NCBI GenBank assembly: GCA_047975215.1
Contig: JBKEDD010000028.1
Coordinates: 1-18,740, forward strand
Length of the DNA stretch: 18,740 nt
Direction: 5' to 3'
Source: JAGRMG01 sp047975215
Lineage (GTDB): Bacteria > Pseudomonadota > Alphaproteobacteria > Rhodobacterales > Rhodobacteraceae
Part shown: positions 7,941-14,587 of the stretch, in pieces
Numbering within the stretch: position 1 is the first letter of the stretch
Layout: each line of letters opens with the position of its first letter
The notes under the pieces: generated by a model
Database searches by the model: none
Told to the model about the DNA's origin: nothing
Seen by the model: the letters and a program-made list of their open reading frames with translations, nothing else
Program-made: the position numbers and the translations under genes

Positions 7941-9019
7941 TCGTCTTGGAGAAACGGCCGCAGCCGTCGCGGTTCTGGTCCTACGCGACACCGTTGGCGG
8001 CGGTACTGGCGACGATGGTCTTCGGCGGCTTGCTGTTCGCCGTGCTGGGCAAGGACCCGCTGGAAGCGATCGGCACCATCTTCTGGGAACCGATCTTCGG
8101 CGAATTCTCGTTCTATTACCGGCCGCAGATTCTGGTCAAGGGCGCGCCGCTGGTGTTGATCGCGATCGGGCTCAGCCTGGGCTTCCGTGCCGGCATCTGG
8201 AATATCGGCGCGGAAGGGCAGTACATCATCGGTGCCATCGCGGGCGCCGGGGTCGGGCTGGCCTTCTACCCGCTCGAGGCCTGGTACATCTTTCCTCTCA
8301 TGGTGATCGGCGGCGCCCTGGGCGGCTGGATCTGGGCGATGATCCCGGCGGTTCTGAAGGTGAAGTTCGGCACCAACGAGATTCTGGTGTCGCTGATGCT
8401 GGTCTATGTCGCCGAACAGCTTCTTGCCTCGATGTCGCTTGGGCTGCTGAAGAACCCCGATGGCCACGGCTTTCCCGGCTCGCGCAACCTGCAACAGTAT
8501 GAAAGCGCCTTCAACGCCGACCTGATCGAAGGCTCGGGCATGCACTGGGGTGTCGTCGCCGCCTTCATCGCGGTGATCTTTGCCTATGTGCTCTTGAACC
8601 GGCACATGCTGGGCTTTCAAATCCGCCTGTCCGGCGAGGCGCCGCGCGCGGCACGCTTCGCCGGGGTGAACCCGGCGCGGCTGATCCTGTTCTGTCTGGG
8701 TATTTCGGGCGCGCTCGCCGGTCTCGCGGGGCTGTTCGAGGTCTCGGGTCCGGGCGGGCAGATCAGCATCGACTTCAACGTCGGCTACGGCTTTACCGCA
8801 ATCATCGTTGCCTTCCTTGGCCGGCTGCACCCGGTGGGTATCCTGCTGGCGGGCGCGCTGATGGCGCTGACCTATATCGGCGGCGAGATCGCGCAAGGCA
8901 ATCTGGGCCTGCCGGCGGCGGCCATCCAGGTGTTTCAGGGGATGCTGCTGTTCTTCCTGCTGGCGCTTGACCTTCTTACCAATTTCCGGGTCCGGCTGCG
9001 CCGGGCAGAGGTGGCCTGA
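7937..9019 (+). CDS. ABC transporter permease (BMP/nucleoside family), first subunit
   Basis: Inner-membrane channel subunit, about 360 aa, of the branched-chain amino acid/ribose-type permease superfamily as found in nucleoside importers. It has about eight to ten hydrophobic segments. A family-typical GFRAGIWNIGAEGQYIIGAIAG stretch lies around residues 91-112 (key residues N, G, E, G, Q), with GANPARL-like FAGVNPARLILF around 243. The ATG at 7937 was preferred over the GTG at 7931 because GGGAG (7923-7927) is 9 bases from the ATG but only 3 from the GTG. The stop is one base before the next gene's start. It should form a heterodimeric pore with the following permease. The substrate cannot be read from the sequence; purine nucleosides or bases are inferred from family and context. 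Confidence 0.92.
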   Translation: MIVLEKRPQPSRFWSYATPLAAVLATMVFGGLLFAVLGKDPLEAIGTIFWEPIFGEFSFYYRPQILVKGAPLVLIAIGLSLGFRAGIWNIGAEGQYIIGAIAGAGVGLAFYPLEAWYIFPLMVIGGALGGWIWAMIPAVLKVKFGTNEILVSLMLVYVAEQLLASMSLGLLKNPDGHGFPGSRNLQQYESAFNADLIEGSGMHWGVVAAFIAVIFAYVLLNRHMLGFQIRLSGEAPRAARFAGVNPARLILFCLGISGALAGLAGLFEVSGPGGQISIDFNVGYGFTAIIVAFLGRLHPVGILLAGALMALTYIGGEIAQGNLGLPAAAIQVFQGMLLFFLLALDLLTNFRVRLRRAEVA

Positions 9020-9020
9020 C

Positions 9021-9941
9021 ATGGACCTTTCAGCAATCAACCCCGTCCTGCTGATCGCCTCGCTGATGGTGGCGGCGACGCCGATCCTGCTGGCCGCGAC
9101 CGGTGAACTGGTGGTCGAGAAATCCGGCGTTCTGAACCTCGGTGTCGAGGGCATGATGATCACCGGCGCGATATGCGGATTTGCCGTCGCGGTGGAAACC
9201 GGATCGCCCTGGCTGGGCTTTCTGGCGGCGGCGGCGGGCGGCGCGATCCTGTCGTTGCTGTTCGTGCTGCTGACCCAGGTGGCGCTGGCCAATCAGGTGG
9301 CCTCCGGGCTGGCTCTGACGCTGTTCGGGCTGGGGCTGAGCGCACTGATGGGTCAGGATTATGTCGGCATCAAGCCGCCCCGGATCGGCCGGCTCGACAT
9401 CCCGGTTCTGAGCGATCTGCCGGTGATCGGGCCGATCCTGTTCGGCCACGATCCGATTCTGTATCTCGGACTCGTCATCGTCGCCGGGGTCTGGGCGCTG
9501 CTGAAATTCACCCGCGCCGGGCTGATCCTGCGCGCGGTCGGCGAAAACCACGATGCCGCGCATGCGCTCGGATACAAGGTGGTGCGCATACGCACGCTCG
9601 CGATCCTGTTTGGCGGGGCCTGCGCCGGCCTCGGTGGTGCCTATGTCAGCCTGGTGCGCGTGCCGCAATGGACCGAAGGCATGACCGCGGGCGCCGGATG
9701 GATCGCGCTGGCGCTGGTGGTCTTTGCCAGCTGGAAACCCTGGCGCGTGCTGCTGGGCGCCTGGCTGTTCGGCGGCATCACCGTGCTTCAGCTCAATCTT
9801 CAGGCGGCAGGCGTTGCCATTCCGGTCGAGTATCTGGCAATGTCGCCCTACGTGATCACGATCCTTGTGCTCGTGATCCTATCCGCGGACAAATCCAGCG
9901 CGCCGGCCTCGCTCGGGCGCATTTTCCATGCCTCGCACTAG
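9021..9941 (+). CDS. ABC transporter permease (BMP/nucleoside family), second subunit
   Basis: Second membrane subunit of the same importer, 306 aa, mostly hydrophobic. The N-terminus MDLSAINPVLLIASLMVAAT leads into the family motif TGELVVEKSGVLNLGVEGMM (residues about 27-46), characteristic of the smaller permease of these systems (NupC/YufQ type). VGENHDAAHALGYKV near residue 173 is the likely coupling loop facing the ATPase. The ATG at 9021 is one base after the previous stop and is preceded by GAGGTGG about 7 bases upstream. An upstream in-frame start at 8967 would overlap the first permease by 53 bases and adds a non-family leader, so it was not chosen. Confidence 0.93.
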   Translation: MDLSAINPVLLIASLMVAATPILLAATGELVVEKSGVLNLGVEGMMITGAICGFAVAVETGSPWLGFLAAAAGGAILSLLFVLLTQVALANQVASGLALTLFGLGLSALMGQDYVGIKPPRIGRLDIPVLSDLPVIGPILFGHDPILYLGLVIVAGVWALLKFTRAGLILRAVGENHDAAHALGYKVVRIRTLAILFGGACAGLGGAYVSLVRVPQWTEGMTAGAGWIALALVVFASWKPWRVLLGAWLFGGITVLQLNLQAAGVAIPVEYLAMSPYVITILVLVILSADKSSAPASLGRIFHASH

Positions 9942-9968
9942 GGGCGACATCAGACAGGGGGAACCTCG

Positions 9969-11042
9969 ATGAAAATCATGAAACTGCTGGCATCCGCCGC
10001 CCTTGCCGCCGGTCTGGCGACAGCGGCAGCGGCCCAGGACAAGACCAAGGTTGGCTTTATCTATGTCGGCCCGGTGGGCGATGGAGGCTGGACCTACGAA
10101 CACGACCAGGCCCGCCAGAAACTGGTCGAGCATTTCGGCGACAAGGTCGAGACCGTCTATCAGGAAAGCGTGCCCGAAGGTGCGGATGCCGAACGCGCGA
10201 TTACCCAGATGGCGCTGAACGGCGCCGACCTGATTTTCACCACCTCGTTCGGCTACATGGATCCGACGATCAACGTGGCCAAGAAATTCCCCAAGGTGAT
10301 GTTCGAACACGCCACCGGCTACAAGACCGCCGACAACGTGTCTGTCTACTCGGCCCGCTTCTACGAAGGCCGCGCCGTGCAGGGCACCATCGCCGGGCGC
10401 ATGACTGAATCGAACATCGTGGGGTATATCGGCTCCTACCCGATCCCCGAGGTGATCCGCGGCATCAACAGCGCCTTCATCCATGCCCGCAAGGTCAACC
10501 CCGACGTGCAGTTCAAGATCGTCTGGGCCTTCACCTGGTTCGACCCGGCGAAAGAGGCCGACGCCGCCAAGGTGCTGATCGAGCAGGGCGCCGACGTGAT
10601 CCTGCAACACACCGATTCGACGGCCCCGCAGGCCGCCGCCCAGGCCGCCGGCAACGTCATCACCTTCGGCCAGGCTTCGGACATGGCCGAGTACAAGCCC
10701 AAACCGCGGGTCTCCTCGATCATCGACAACTGGGGCCCCTACTACATCGAACGCACCCAGGCGGTGATGGACGGGACCTGGGCAAGCTCGAACCGCTGGG
10801 ACGGCATAGGCGCCGGCATGGTCGGCATCGGCGAGATCACCGACGCGGTGCCCGCCGACGTGAAGGCCGAGGCGGTGGCGCTGAAGGACAAGATCGCCAG
10901 TGGCGAATACCACCCCTTCACAGGCCCGATCAACAAGCAGGACGGCACACCCTGGCTGGCCGAGGGTGAGACGGCCGATGACGGCACGCTGCTGGGCATG
11001 AACTTCTATGTCGAAGGCATCGAGGGCGACATCCCCCAGTAA
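9969..11042 (+). CDS. BMP-family periplasmic substrate-binding protein
   Basis: Extracytoplasmic receptor of the importer, 357 aa. It has a classical signal peptide: basic start MKIMK, hydrophobic Ala/Leu core, and probable cleavage after AAAA (residue 22) before QDKTKVGF. There is no lipobox Cys, so it should be soluble in the periplasm rather than lipid-anchored. The mature start KVGFIYVGPVGDGGWTYEHD is typical of the PnrA/BMP fold, in which the GDGGW loop contributes to the ligand pocket. Later segments DLIFTTSFGYMDP (about 89) and VGIGEITDAVPADV (about 279) also fit. BMP proteins of this type bind purine nucleosides or, in some lineages, other small solutes. Adjacency to xdhABC favours purines. 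A ribosome binding site (AGGGGGAA) precedes the ATG, and an intrinsic terminator follows the stop. Confidence 0.93.
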   Translation: MKIMKLLASAALAAGLATAAAAQDKTKVGFIYVGPVGDGGWTYEHDQARQKLVEHFGDKVETVYQESVPEGADAERAITQMALNGADLIFTTSFGYMDPTINVAKKFPKVMFEHATGYKTADNVSVYSARFYEGRAVQGTIAGRMTESNIVGYIGSYPIPEVIRGINSAFIHARKVNPDVQFKIVWAFTWFDPAKEADAAKVLIEQGADVILQHTDSTAPQAAAQAAGNVITFGQASDMAEYKPKPRVSSIIDNWGPYYIERTQAVMDGTWASSNRWDGIGAGMVGIGEITDAVPADVKAEAVALKDKIASGEYHPFTGPINKQDGTPWLAEGETADDGTLLGMNFYVEGIEGDIPQ

Positions 11043-11091
11043 GGCACACCATGCGCCACACCCCGCCCCGGCGGGATTGCCGAACACCTAC

Positions 11092-11122
11092 AAAGTCCTC
11101 GCCTCGTGCGGGGACTTTTTTT
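11092..11122 (+). terminator. Intrinsic terminator of the xdh-transporter unit
   Basis: An 11-bp stem (AAAGTCCTCGC, 11092-11102, with GCGGGGACTTT, 11108-11118; one T-G pair) encloses the 5-base loop CTCGT and is followed by seven Ts (11116-11122). It lies about 50 bases after the binding-protein stop and is the clearest rho-independent terminator in the window. It also fits the A-run on the left arm, so some bidirectional activity is possible. Confidence 0.9.
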
Positions 11123-11150
11123 GGCGTGTCGCGCCTGGCCGGATCGGGAC

Positions 11151-11211
11151 ATTCACCCGCGGGGCGGGGCCAGGTTCTCGGGGAACAACGCGTTCGCGCC
11201 GGCCGGTGAAT
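11151..11211. repeat. 61-bp inverted-repeat element, copy 1 (degenerate)
   Basis: Begins ATTCACCCGC and ends CCGGTGAAT, with an internal AACGCGTT at 11187-11194. It has the same length and order as the element at 18532-18592. Its last 24 bases match that copy at 22 positions, and the sequence just beyond (CCGTTCGACG) also resembles the flank there. The left arm has diverged, so the hairpin is imperfect. It lies just past the terminator of the transporter operon, in otherwise non-coding DNA (11123-11334). Confidence 0.65.
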
Positions 11212-11334
11212 CCGTTCGACGGCGCGCGATACGGGGCAGGCGAAGAAGCCCTCGACCAGTCAGAGCGGACCCGGAAACGCGTCGCCATGGCGATCGGTCG
11301 CGGCCGATGACTTTGGGCAAGACCGGCCCTGACG

Positions 11335-11766
11335 TCATTGCCGCTGCATCGCCGCGATGACCCGGCGCATCAGGTCGAGAAACCGCGCCTGCTCAGCTTC
11401 GCTCAGCGAGGACAGCGCCTGGCGGTTCTCTGCCTGCGCCGCCGCGACGGCATCGGCCTGCAAGGCCCGCGCCTTTGGCGTCAGATAGACCAGCCGGGCG
11501 CGCCTGTCGGTCCTGCTGGGCTGGCGTTCGATCAGCCCGTCACGTTCCATCCGGCCCAGCGTGTTGGCCATGGTCGCCTGTTCGACATCCAGCCTTCGGA
11601 CCAGCTCGCTCTGGGTCAGCCCGTCCTGTTCCCAAAGCTCCAGCAGCACCGGAAACCGCGCCGGTGACAGGCCCAGCGGACCGATGCGACGATGCAACCG
11701 GTTGGCGAACAGCCGCGCCATGTGGTTGGCCAGATACCCGGCCGAGTTCTGCTTGAAGTCGGGCAT
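11335..11766 (-). CDS. MarR-family transcriptional regulator
   Basis: Winged-helix repressor of about 143 aa, with helices typical of MarR proteins. The N-terminal dimerisation region MPDFKQNSAGYLANHMARLF is followed by the DNA-binding core: FPVLLELWEQDGLTQSELVRRL, a recognition helix VEQATMANTLGRME, and a wing with the conserved DRRARLVYLTPKA. The C-terminal helix, rich in Ala, Glu and Gln, completes the dimer interface. The ATG at 11766 gives the usual family N-terminus. A GTG at 11781 would add five residues (VPFPA) and would abut the operator at 11782-11801. The gene diverges from the membrane protein gene at 11845, with two palindromes between them, so it probably represses both that gene and itself. 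The ligand is unknown. Confidence 0.9.
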   Translation of the reverse strand: MPDFKQNSAGYLANHMARLFANRLHRRIGPLGLSPARFPVLLELWEQDGLTQSELVRRLDVEQATMANTLGRMERDGLIERQPSRTDRRARLVYLTPKARALQADAVAAAQAENRQALSSLSEAEQARFLDLMRRVIAAMQRQ

Positions 11767-11781
11767 GGCAGGAAATGGCAC

Positions 11782-11801
11782 TTGAATAGCGCGCTATGCA
11801 A
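11782..11801. promoter_or_regulatory. Probable MarR operator O1
   Basis: TTGAATAGCGCGCTATGCAA is a 20-bp palindrome with one mismatched pair; the core ATAGCGCGCTAT is perfect. It overlaps the -35 region of the rightward promoter and lies immediately upstream of the marR start. Size and symmetry fit a MarR dimer site. The same half-site, TTGAATAGC, recurs inverted in O2. Confidence 0.7.
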
Positions 11802-11811
11802 CTTCTATATA
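11782..11811 (+). promoter_or_regulatory. Sigma70-like promoter for the 11845 membrane protein gene
   Basis: TTGAAT (11782-11787), an 18-base spacer, then TATATA (11806-11811). Transcription would start near 11818, inside operator O2, giving a short leader before the ribosome binding site at 11831. Operators O1 and O2 cover the -35 element and the start point respectively, a layout suited to repression. The start point is predicted by eye only. Confidence 0.5.
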
Positions 11812-11812
11812 C

Positions 11813-11828
11813 ATAGCATGCTATTCAA
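11813..11828. promoter_or_regulatory. Probable MarR operator O2
   Basis: Perfect 12-bp palindrome ATAGCATGCTAT at 11813-11824. The right-hand half-site is extended to GCTATTCAA, identical to the inverted left half of O1. The centre is 27 bp from that of O1, about two and a half helical turns. It sits just upstream of the ribosome binding site GAAGGGA at 11831-11837. Confidence 0.65.
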
Positions 11829-11844
11829 ATGAAGGGAACTCACC

Positions 11845-12291
11845 ATGCCCCCCCGACTCCATGCCGCCGCCGGGATTGTCGCACTGCTGACGATCTGCAC
11901 ATTCTGGCTGTCGACCGCCGTGGTCGAACTGACCGGCGATGCCGGTCAGGTGGCAGCGGTCAAGACCGCCATTGTTTTCGGCATGGCTCTCCTGATCCCG
12001 GCCATGGCCGCGGCCGGAGCCAGCGGCGCCGCCCTGGGCAGGCGAATGCGGTCTGCCCTCGTCGCCACCAAGGCGCGGCGCATGAAGATCGTCGCCGCCA
12101 ACGGGTTGCTGATATTGCTGCCCAGCGCGGTGTTCCTGGCCCTGCGCGCACAATCCGGCATCTTCGACAGCTGGTTTCTTGCCGTTCAGGCCGTCGAACT
12201 GGCGGCGGGCGCGGCCAACATCACGCTGCTGGCGCTGAACCTGCGCGACGGGCTGCGGCTGTCGGCCCGGCGAGCCGATGCGCGGGCATGA
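11845..12291 (+). CDS. Small four-helix membrane protein under MarR control, function unknown
   Basis: A 148-aa protein with four predicted membrane segments at roughly residues 6-27 (GIVALLTICTFWLSTAVVEL), 40-65, 84-103 (NGLLILLPSAVFLALRA) and 114-136 (AVELAAGAANITLLALNL). Basic residues lie between segments 2 and 3 (RRMRSALVATKARRMK), which suggests that loop is cytoplasmic. No catalytic motif was recognised. The start is supported by GAAGGGA at 11831-11837, 7 bases before the ATG. Divergent pairing with a MarR repressor and the two operators suggests a product induced by a small compound or stress. It could be a transport or protective membrane component, but nothing in the sequence proves that. 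Confidence 0.8.
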   Translation: MPPRLHAAAGIVALLTICTFWLSTAVVELTGDAGQVAAVKTAIVFGMALLIPAMAAAGASGAALGRRMRSALVATKARRMKIVAANGLLILLPSAVFLALRAQSGIFDSWFLAVQAVELAAGAANITLLALNLRDGLRLSARRADARA

Positions 12292-12369
12292 CCGGCAATT
12301 GCGCAAATTCGCCGGCAAACGTCGCTATTTGCATGACCTCGGGGCGGGATTCGGCCTATCACCACGGCC

Positions 12370-13077
12370 ATGATCCTGCCCTATCGCCTGCATTACGCCC
12401 CCGACAACGCCTCGCTGATCGTGCGGCTGGCGCTGGAGGAATTGCGCACACCCTATGACACGGTTCTTGTGGACCGCGCAGCGAAGGCCCAGCGCGGCCC
12501 GGCCTATCGGGCTCTGAACCCGAACGGGCTGATCCCGGTTCTGGAAACCCCCGTCGGGCCGATCTTCGAAACAGGGGCCATCCTGCTGTGGCTGGCCGAT
12601 ACCCATGGCGCGCTGGCGCCGGTGCCCAACGACCCGCCGCGCGCGGCGTTCCTGAAATGGCTGTTCTGGGCGTCGAACACGCTGCACGCCGATCTGCGCA
12701 TGCTGTTCTATCCCGAGACCTACACCGGCCCGGACGCAAGCGCACAGGCCGCGTTGCGCGAAGGCATCCGGGCGCGTTTGCCCAGCCATCTTGGCCTGCT
12801 GGACGCGGTCGCCGCCGAGGCCCCGCGCTGGCTGTCGCCCGAAACACCATCGGTGCTGTGCTTCTACGTCGCCTGCCTGATGCGCTGGATGGCGCTATAT
12901 CCGAAAGGCGAAGACCGGTCGTGGTTCCGCCTGGCCGACCACCCGCACCTGCACCGGCTGCTGGCATCGCTGGAGACCCGGCCGGCGGTCGCCGCAGCGC
13001 AGACCGCCGAGGGCCTGGGCGCCACGCCTTTCACCGCTCCGGCATATGCCACGCCACCCGAAGGATCGGCCACCTGA
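12370..13077 (+). CDS. Glutathione S-transferase family protein
   Basis: Cytosolic GST-like protein, 235 aa. The N-terminal thioredoxin-like domain (residues 1-80) shows the glutathione-site pattern LNPNGLIPVLETPVGPIFET: the cis-Pro is in LIPVLE near residue 57, and an acidic/hydroxyl pair follows in ETGAILLWLAD. The helical C-terminal domain contains LKWLFWASNTLHADLRMLFY. The N-terminal motif LHYAPDNASLIVRLALEEL has Asn-Ala-Ser where many bacterial GSTs have a catalytic Ser or Cys, so the exact class and substrate are not evident. The start at 12370 lacks a clear Shine-Dalgarno sequence. The stop is one base before the L-serine dehydratase start, so the two are probably co-transcribed. Confidence 0.85.
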   Translation: MILPYRLHYAPDNASLIVRLALEELRTPYDTVLVDRAAKAQRGPAYRALNPNGLIPVLETPVGPIFETGAILLWLADTHGALAPVPNDPPRAAFLKWLFWASNTLHADLRMLFYPETYTGPDASAQAALREGIRARLPSHLGLLDAVAAEAPRWLSPETPSVLCFYVACLMRWMALYPKGEDRSWFRLADHPHLHRLLASLETRPAVAAAQTAEGLGATPFTAPAYATPPEGSAT

Positions 13078-13078
13078 A

Positions 13079-14452
13079 ATGTTCCTTTCCGTTTTCGACA
13101 TGTTCAAGGTCGGCATCGGCCCGTCATCCTCGCACACCATGGGGCCGATGGTGGCCGCGGCGCGGTTTCTCGACCTGATGCGCGCCTCGCCTTTCGGCTT
13201 TGCAGGCGTGCGGGCCAGCCTGCATGGCAGTCTCGCGTTTACCGGGGCCGGCCACGCCACCGACCGCGCCACCATCCTCGGCCTGGCCGGGTTTCACCCC
13301 GAAACCTATGACGCGAAGGCCGCCGAAACCGCGCTGGCCCGGATCGCGCAGACCCGGACAATCAGCCCCGAAGGGCTGGGCAGGCTGCGGTTCGATCCCG
13401 GCGCCGATCTGGTGTTCGACTACGACCGCCCCCTGCCCGGGCATGCCAACGGAATGACCCTGATGGCCACCGACGCCCAGGGCGACGTGAATCTGCGCCA
13501 GGTCTACTACTCGGTCGGCGGCGGGTTCGTGCTGAGCGAACAGGAACTGGCGGCAGGCAAGGCCACGGACGAGGGCGCACCCGTACCCTATCCGTTCAAG
13601 ACCGCGGCCGAGATGCTGGACATGGCCAGGGCCAGCGGCAAATCCATCGCCGTCATGAAACGCGACAACGAGGTGTCGCGCGGCTGCGCCGTCAGTTTCG
13701 CCAAGGGCACGGCGCGGCTGTGGCAGGTAATGAACGACTGCATCGAACGCGGACTAGCCGCCGACGGGGTGCTGCCCGGCGGGCTGGGCATAAAGCGCCG
13801 CGCCGGCGCGATCCATCGCGCGCTTCTGGCCGAGCGCGGCACCAACCTGAGCGCCCCGCACACCATCAACGACTGGATCAGCACCTATGCCATGGCGGTG
13901 AACGAGGAAAACGCAGCCGGCGGTCAGGTCGTGACCGCCCCCACCAACGGCGCCGCCGGGGTGCTACCGGCCACCTTGCGTTATTACCTCGATCATGTTC
14001 CAGGCGCCGCGCCGTCGCATATAGAAGATTTCCTGCTGACCGCCGCCGCAATCGGCGGGCTGGTCAAGTTCAACGCATCGATCAGCGGCGCCGAGGCAGG
14101 ATGCCAGGCCGAGGTCGGCAGCGCCTCGGCGATGGCGGCAGCAGGTCTGTGCGCGGTCATGGGAGGCACGCCGGAACAAGTGGAAAACGCGGCCGAGATC
14201 GCGCTGGAACATCACCTTGGCATGACCTGCGATCCGGTCAGGGGGCTGGTGCAGGTGCCCTGTATCGAACGCAACGGGCTGGGAGCGATCAAGGCGGTAT
14301 CGGCGGCGTCGCTGGCGCTGCGCGGCACCGGCGATCATTTTGTGCCGCTTGATGCCTGTATCGAAACCATGCGTCAGACCGGGCGGGACATGCACGAAAA
14401 GTACAAGGAAACCTCGCTGGGCGGGCTGGCCGTCAACGTGCCCAACTGCTGA
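13079..14452 (+). CDS. sdaA: L-serine dehydratase (L-serine ammonia-lyase), single-chain iron-sulfur type
   Basis: Converts L-serine to pyruvate and ammonia in the cytoplasm using an oxygen-sensitive [4Fe-4S] cluster. The 457-aa chain has the beta domain first (MFLSVFDMFKVGIGPSSSHT, with the SSSHTMGP motif) and the alpha catalytic domain after about residue 190 (MKRDNEVSRGCAVSF; TAPTNGAAGVLPATLRYY). The likely cluster ligands are Cys342, Cys384 and Cys395. The C-terminal Cys457 (VNVPNC) corresponds to the tail cysteine (Cys458) that caps the cluster in the Legionella pneumophila enzyme; that numbering is from memory. The start at 13079 gives the exact family N-terminus; an upstream ATG at 13046 would overlap the GST gene and add 11 unrelated residues. 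AAGGA lies 13 bases upstream, which is rather far. Confidence 0.95.
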   Translation: MFLSVFDMFKVGIGPSSSHTMGPMVAAARFLDLMRASPFGFAGVRASLHGSLAFTGAGHATDRATILGLAGFHPETYDAKAAETALARIAQTRTISPEGLGRLRFDPGADLVFDYDRPLPGHANGMTLMATDAQGDVNLRQVYYSVGGGFVLSEQELAAGKATDEGAPVPYPFKTAAEMLDMARASGKSIAVMKRDNEVSRGCAVSFAKGTARLWQVMNDCIERGLAADGVLPGGLGIKRRAGAIHRALLAERGTNLSAPHTINDWISTYAMAVNEENAAGGQVVTAPTNGAAGVLPATLRYYLDHVPGAAPSHIEDFLLTAAAIGGLVKFNASISGAEAGCQAEVGSASAMAAAGLCAVMGGTPEQVENAAEIALEHHLGMTCDPVRGLVQVPCIERNGLGAIKAVSAASLALRGTGDHFVPLDACIETMRQTGRDMHEKYKETSLGGLAVNVPNC

Positions 14453-14587
14453 GAGGGCTGCGCGATGCGGCCCTGGCCGGTGCCCTGCCCGGCGGCATCG
14501 TTTCACAAGACAAGCGACCGGTTGCCAACGGTCCGAACGACGCAACCTTTGCTTGCGCGTTAACCTTTCCCTGCCTAGTGTGGCGCC

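Noticed and set aside
7253..9292. Long open frame on the minus strand across the transporter genes (679 codons)
   Set aside because: It is antisense to well-supported ATPase and permease genes, has an Arg/Gln/His-rich low-complexity composition and shows no family motif; this is a normal by-product of high GC.
14455..14473. Hairpin GGGCTGC-GCGAT-GCGGCCC after the serine dehydratase stop as an intrinsic terminator
   Set aside because: The stem contains a T-G pair and there is no T-run after it; it may weakly slow polymerase but is not a convincing terminator.
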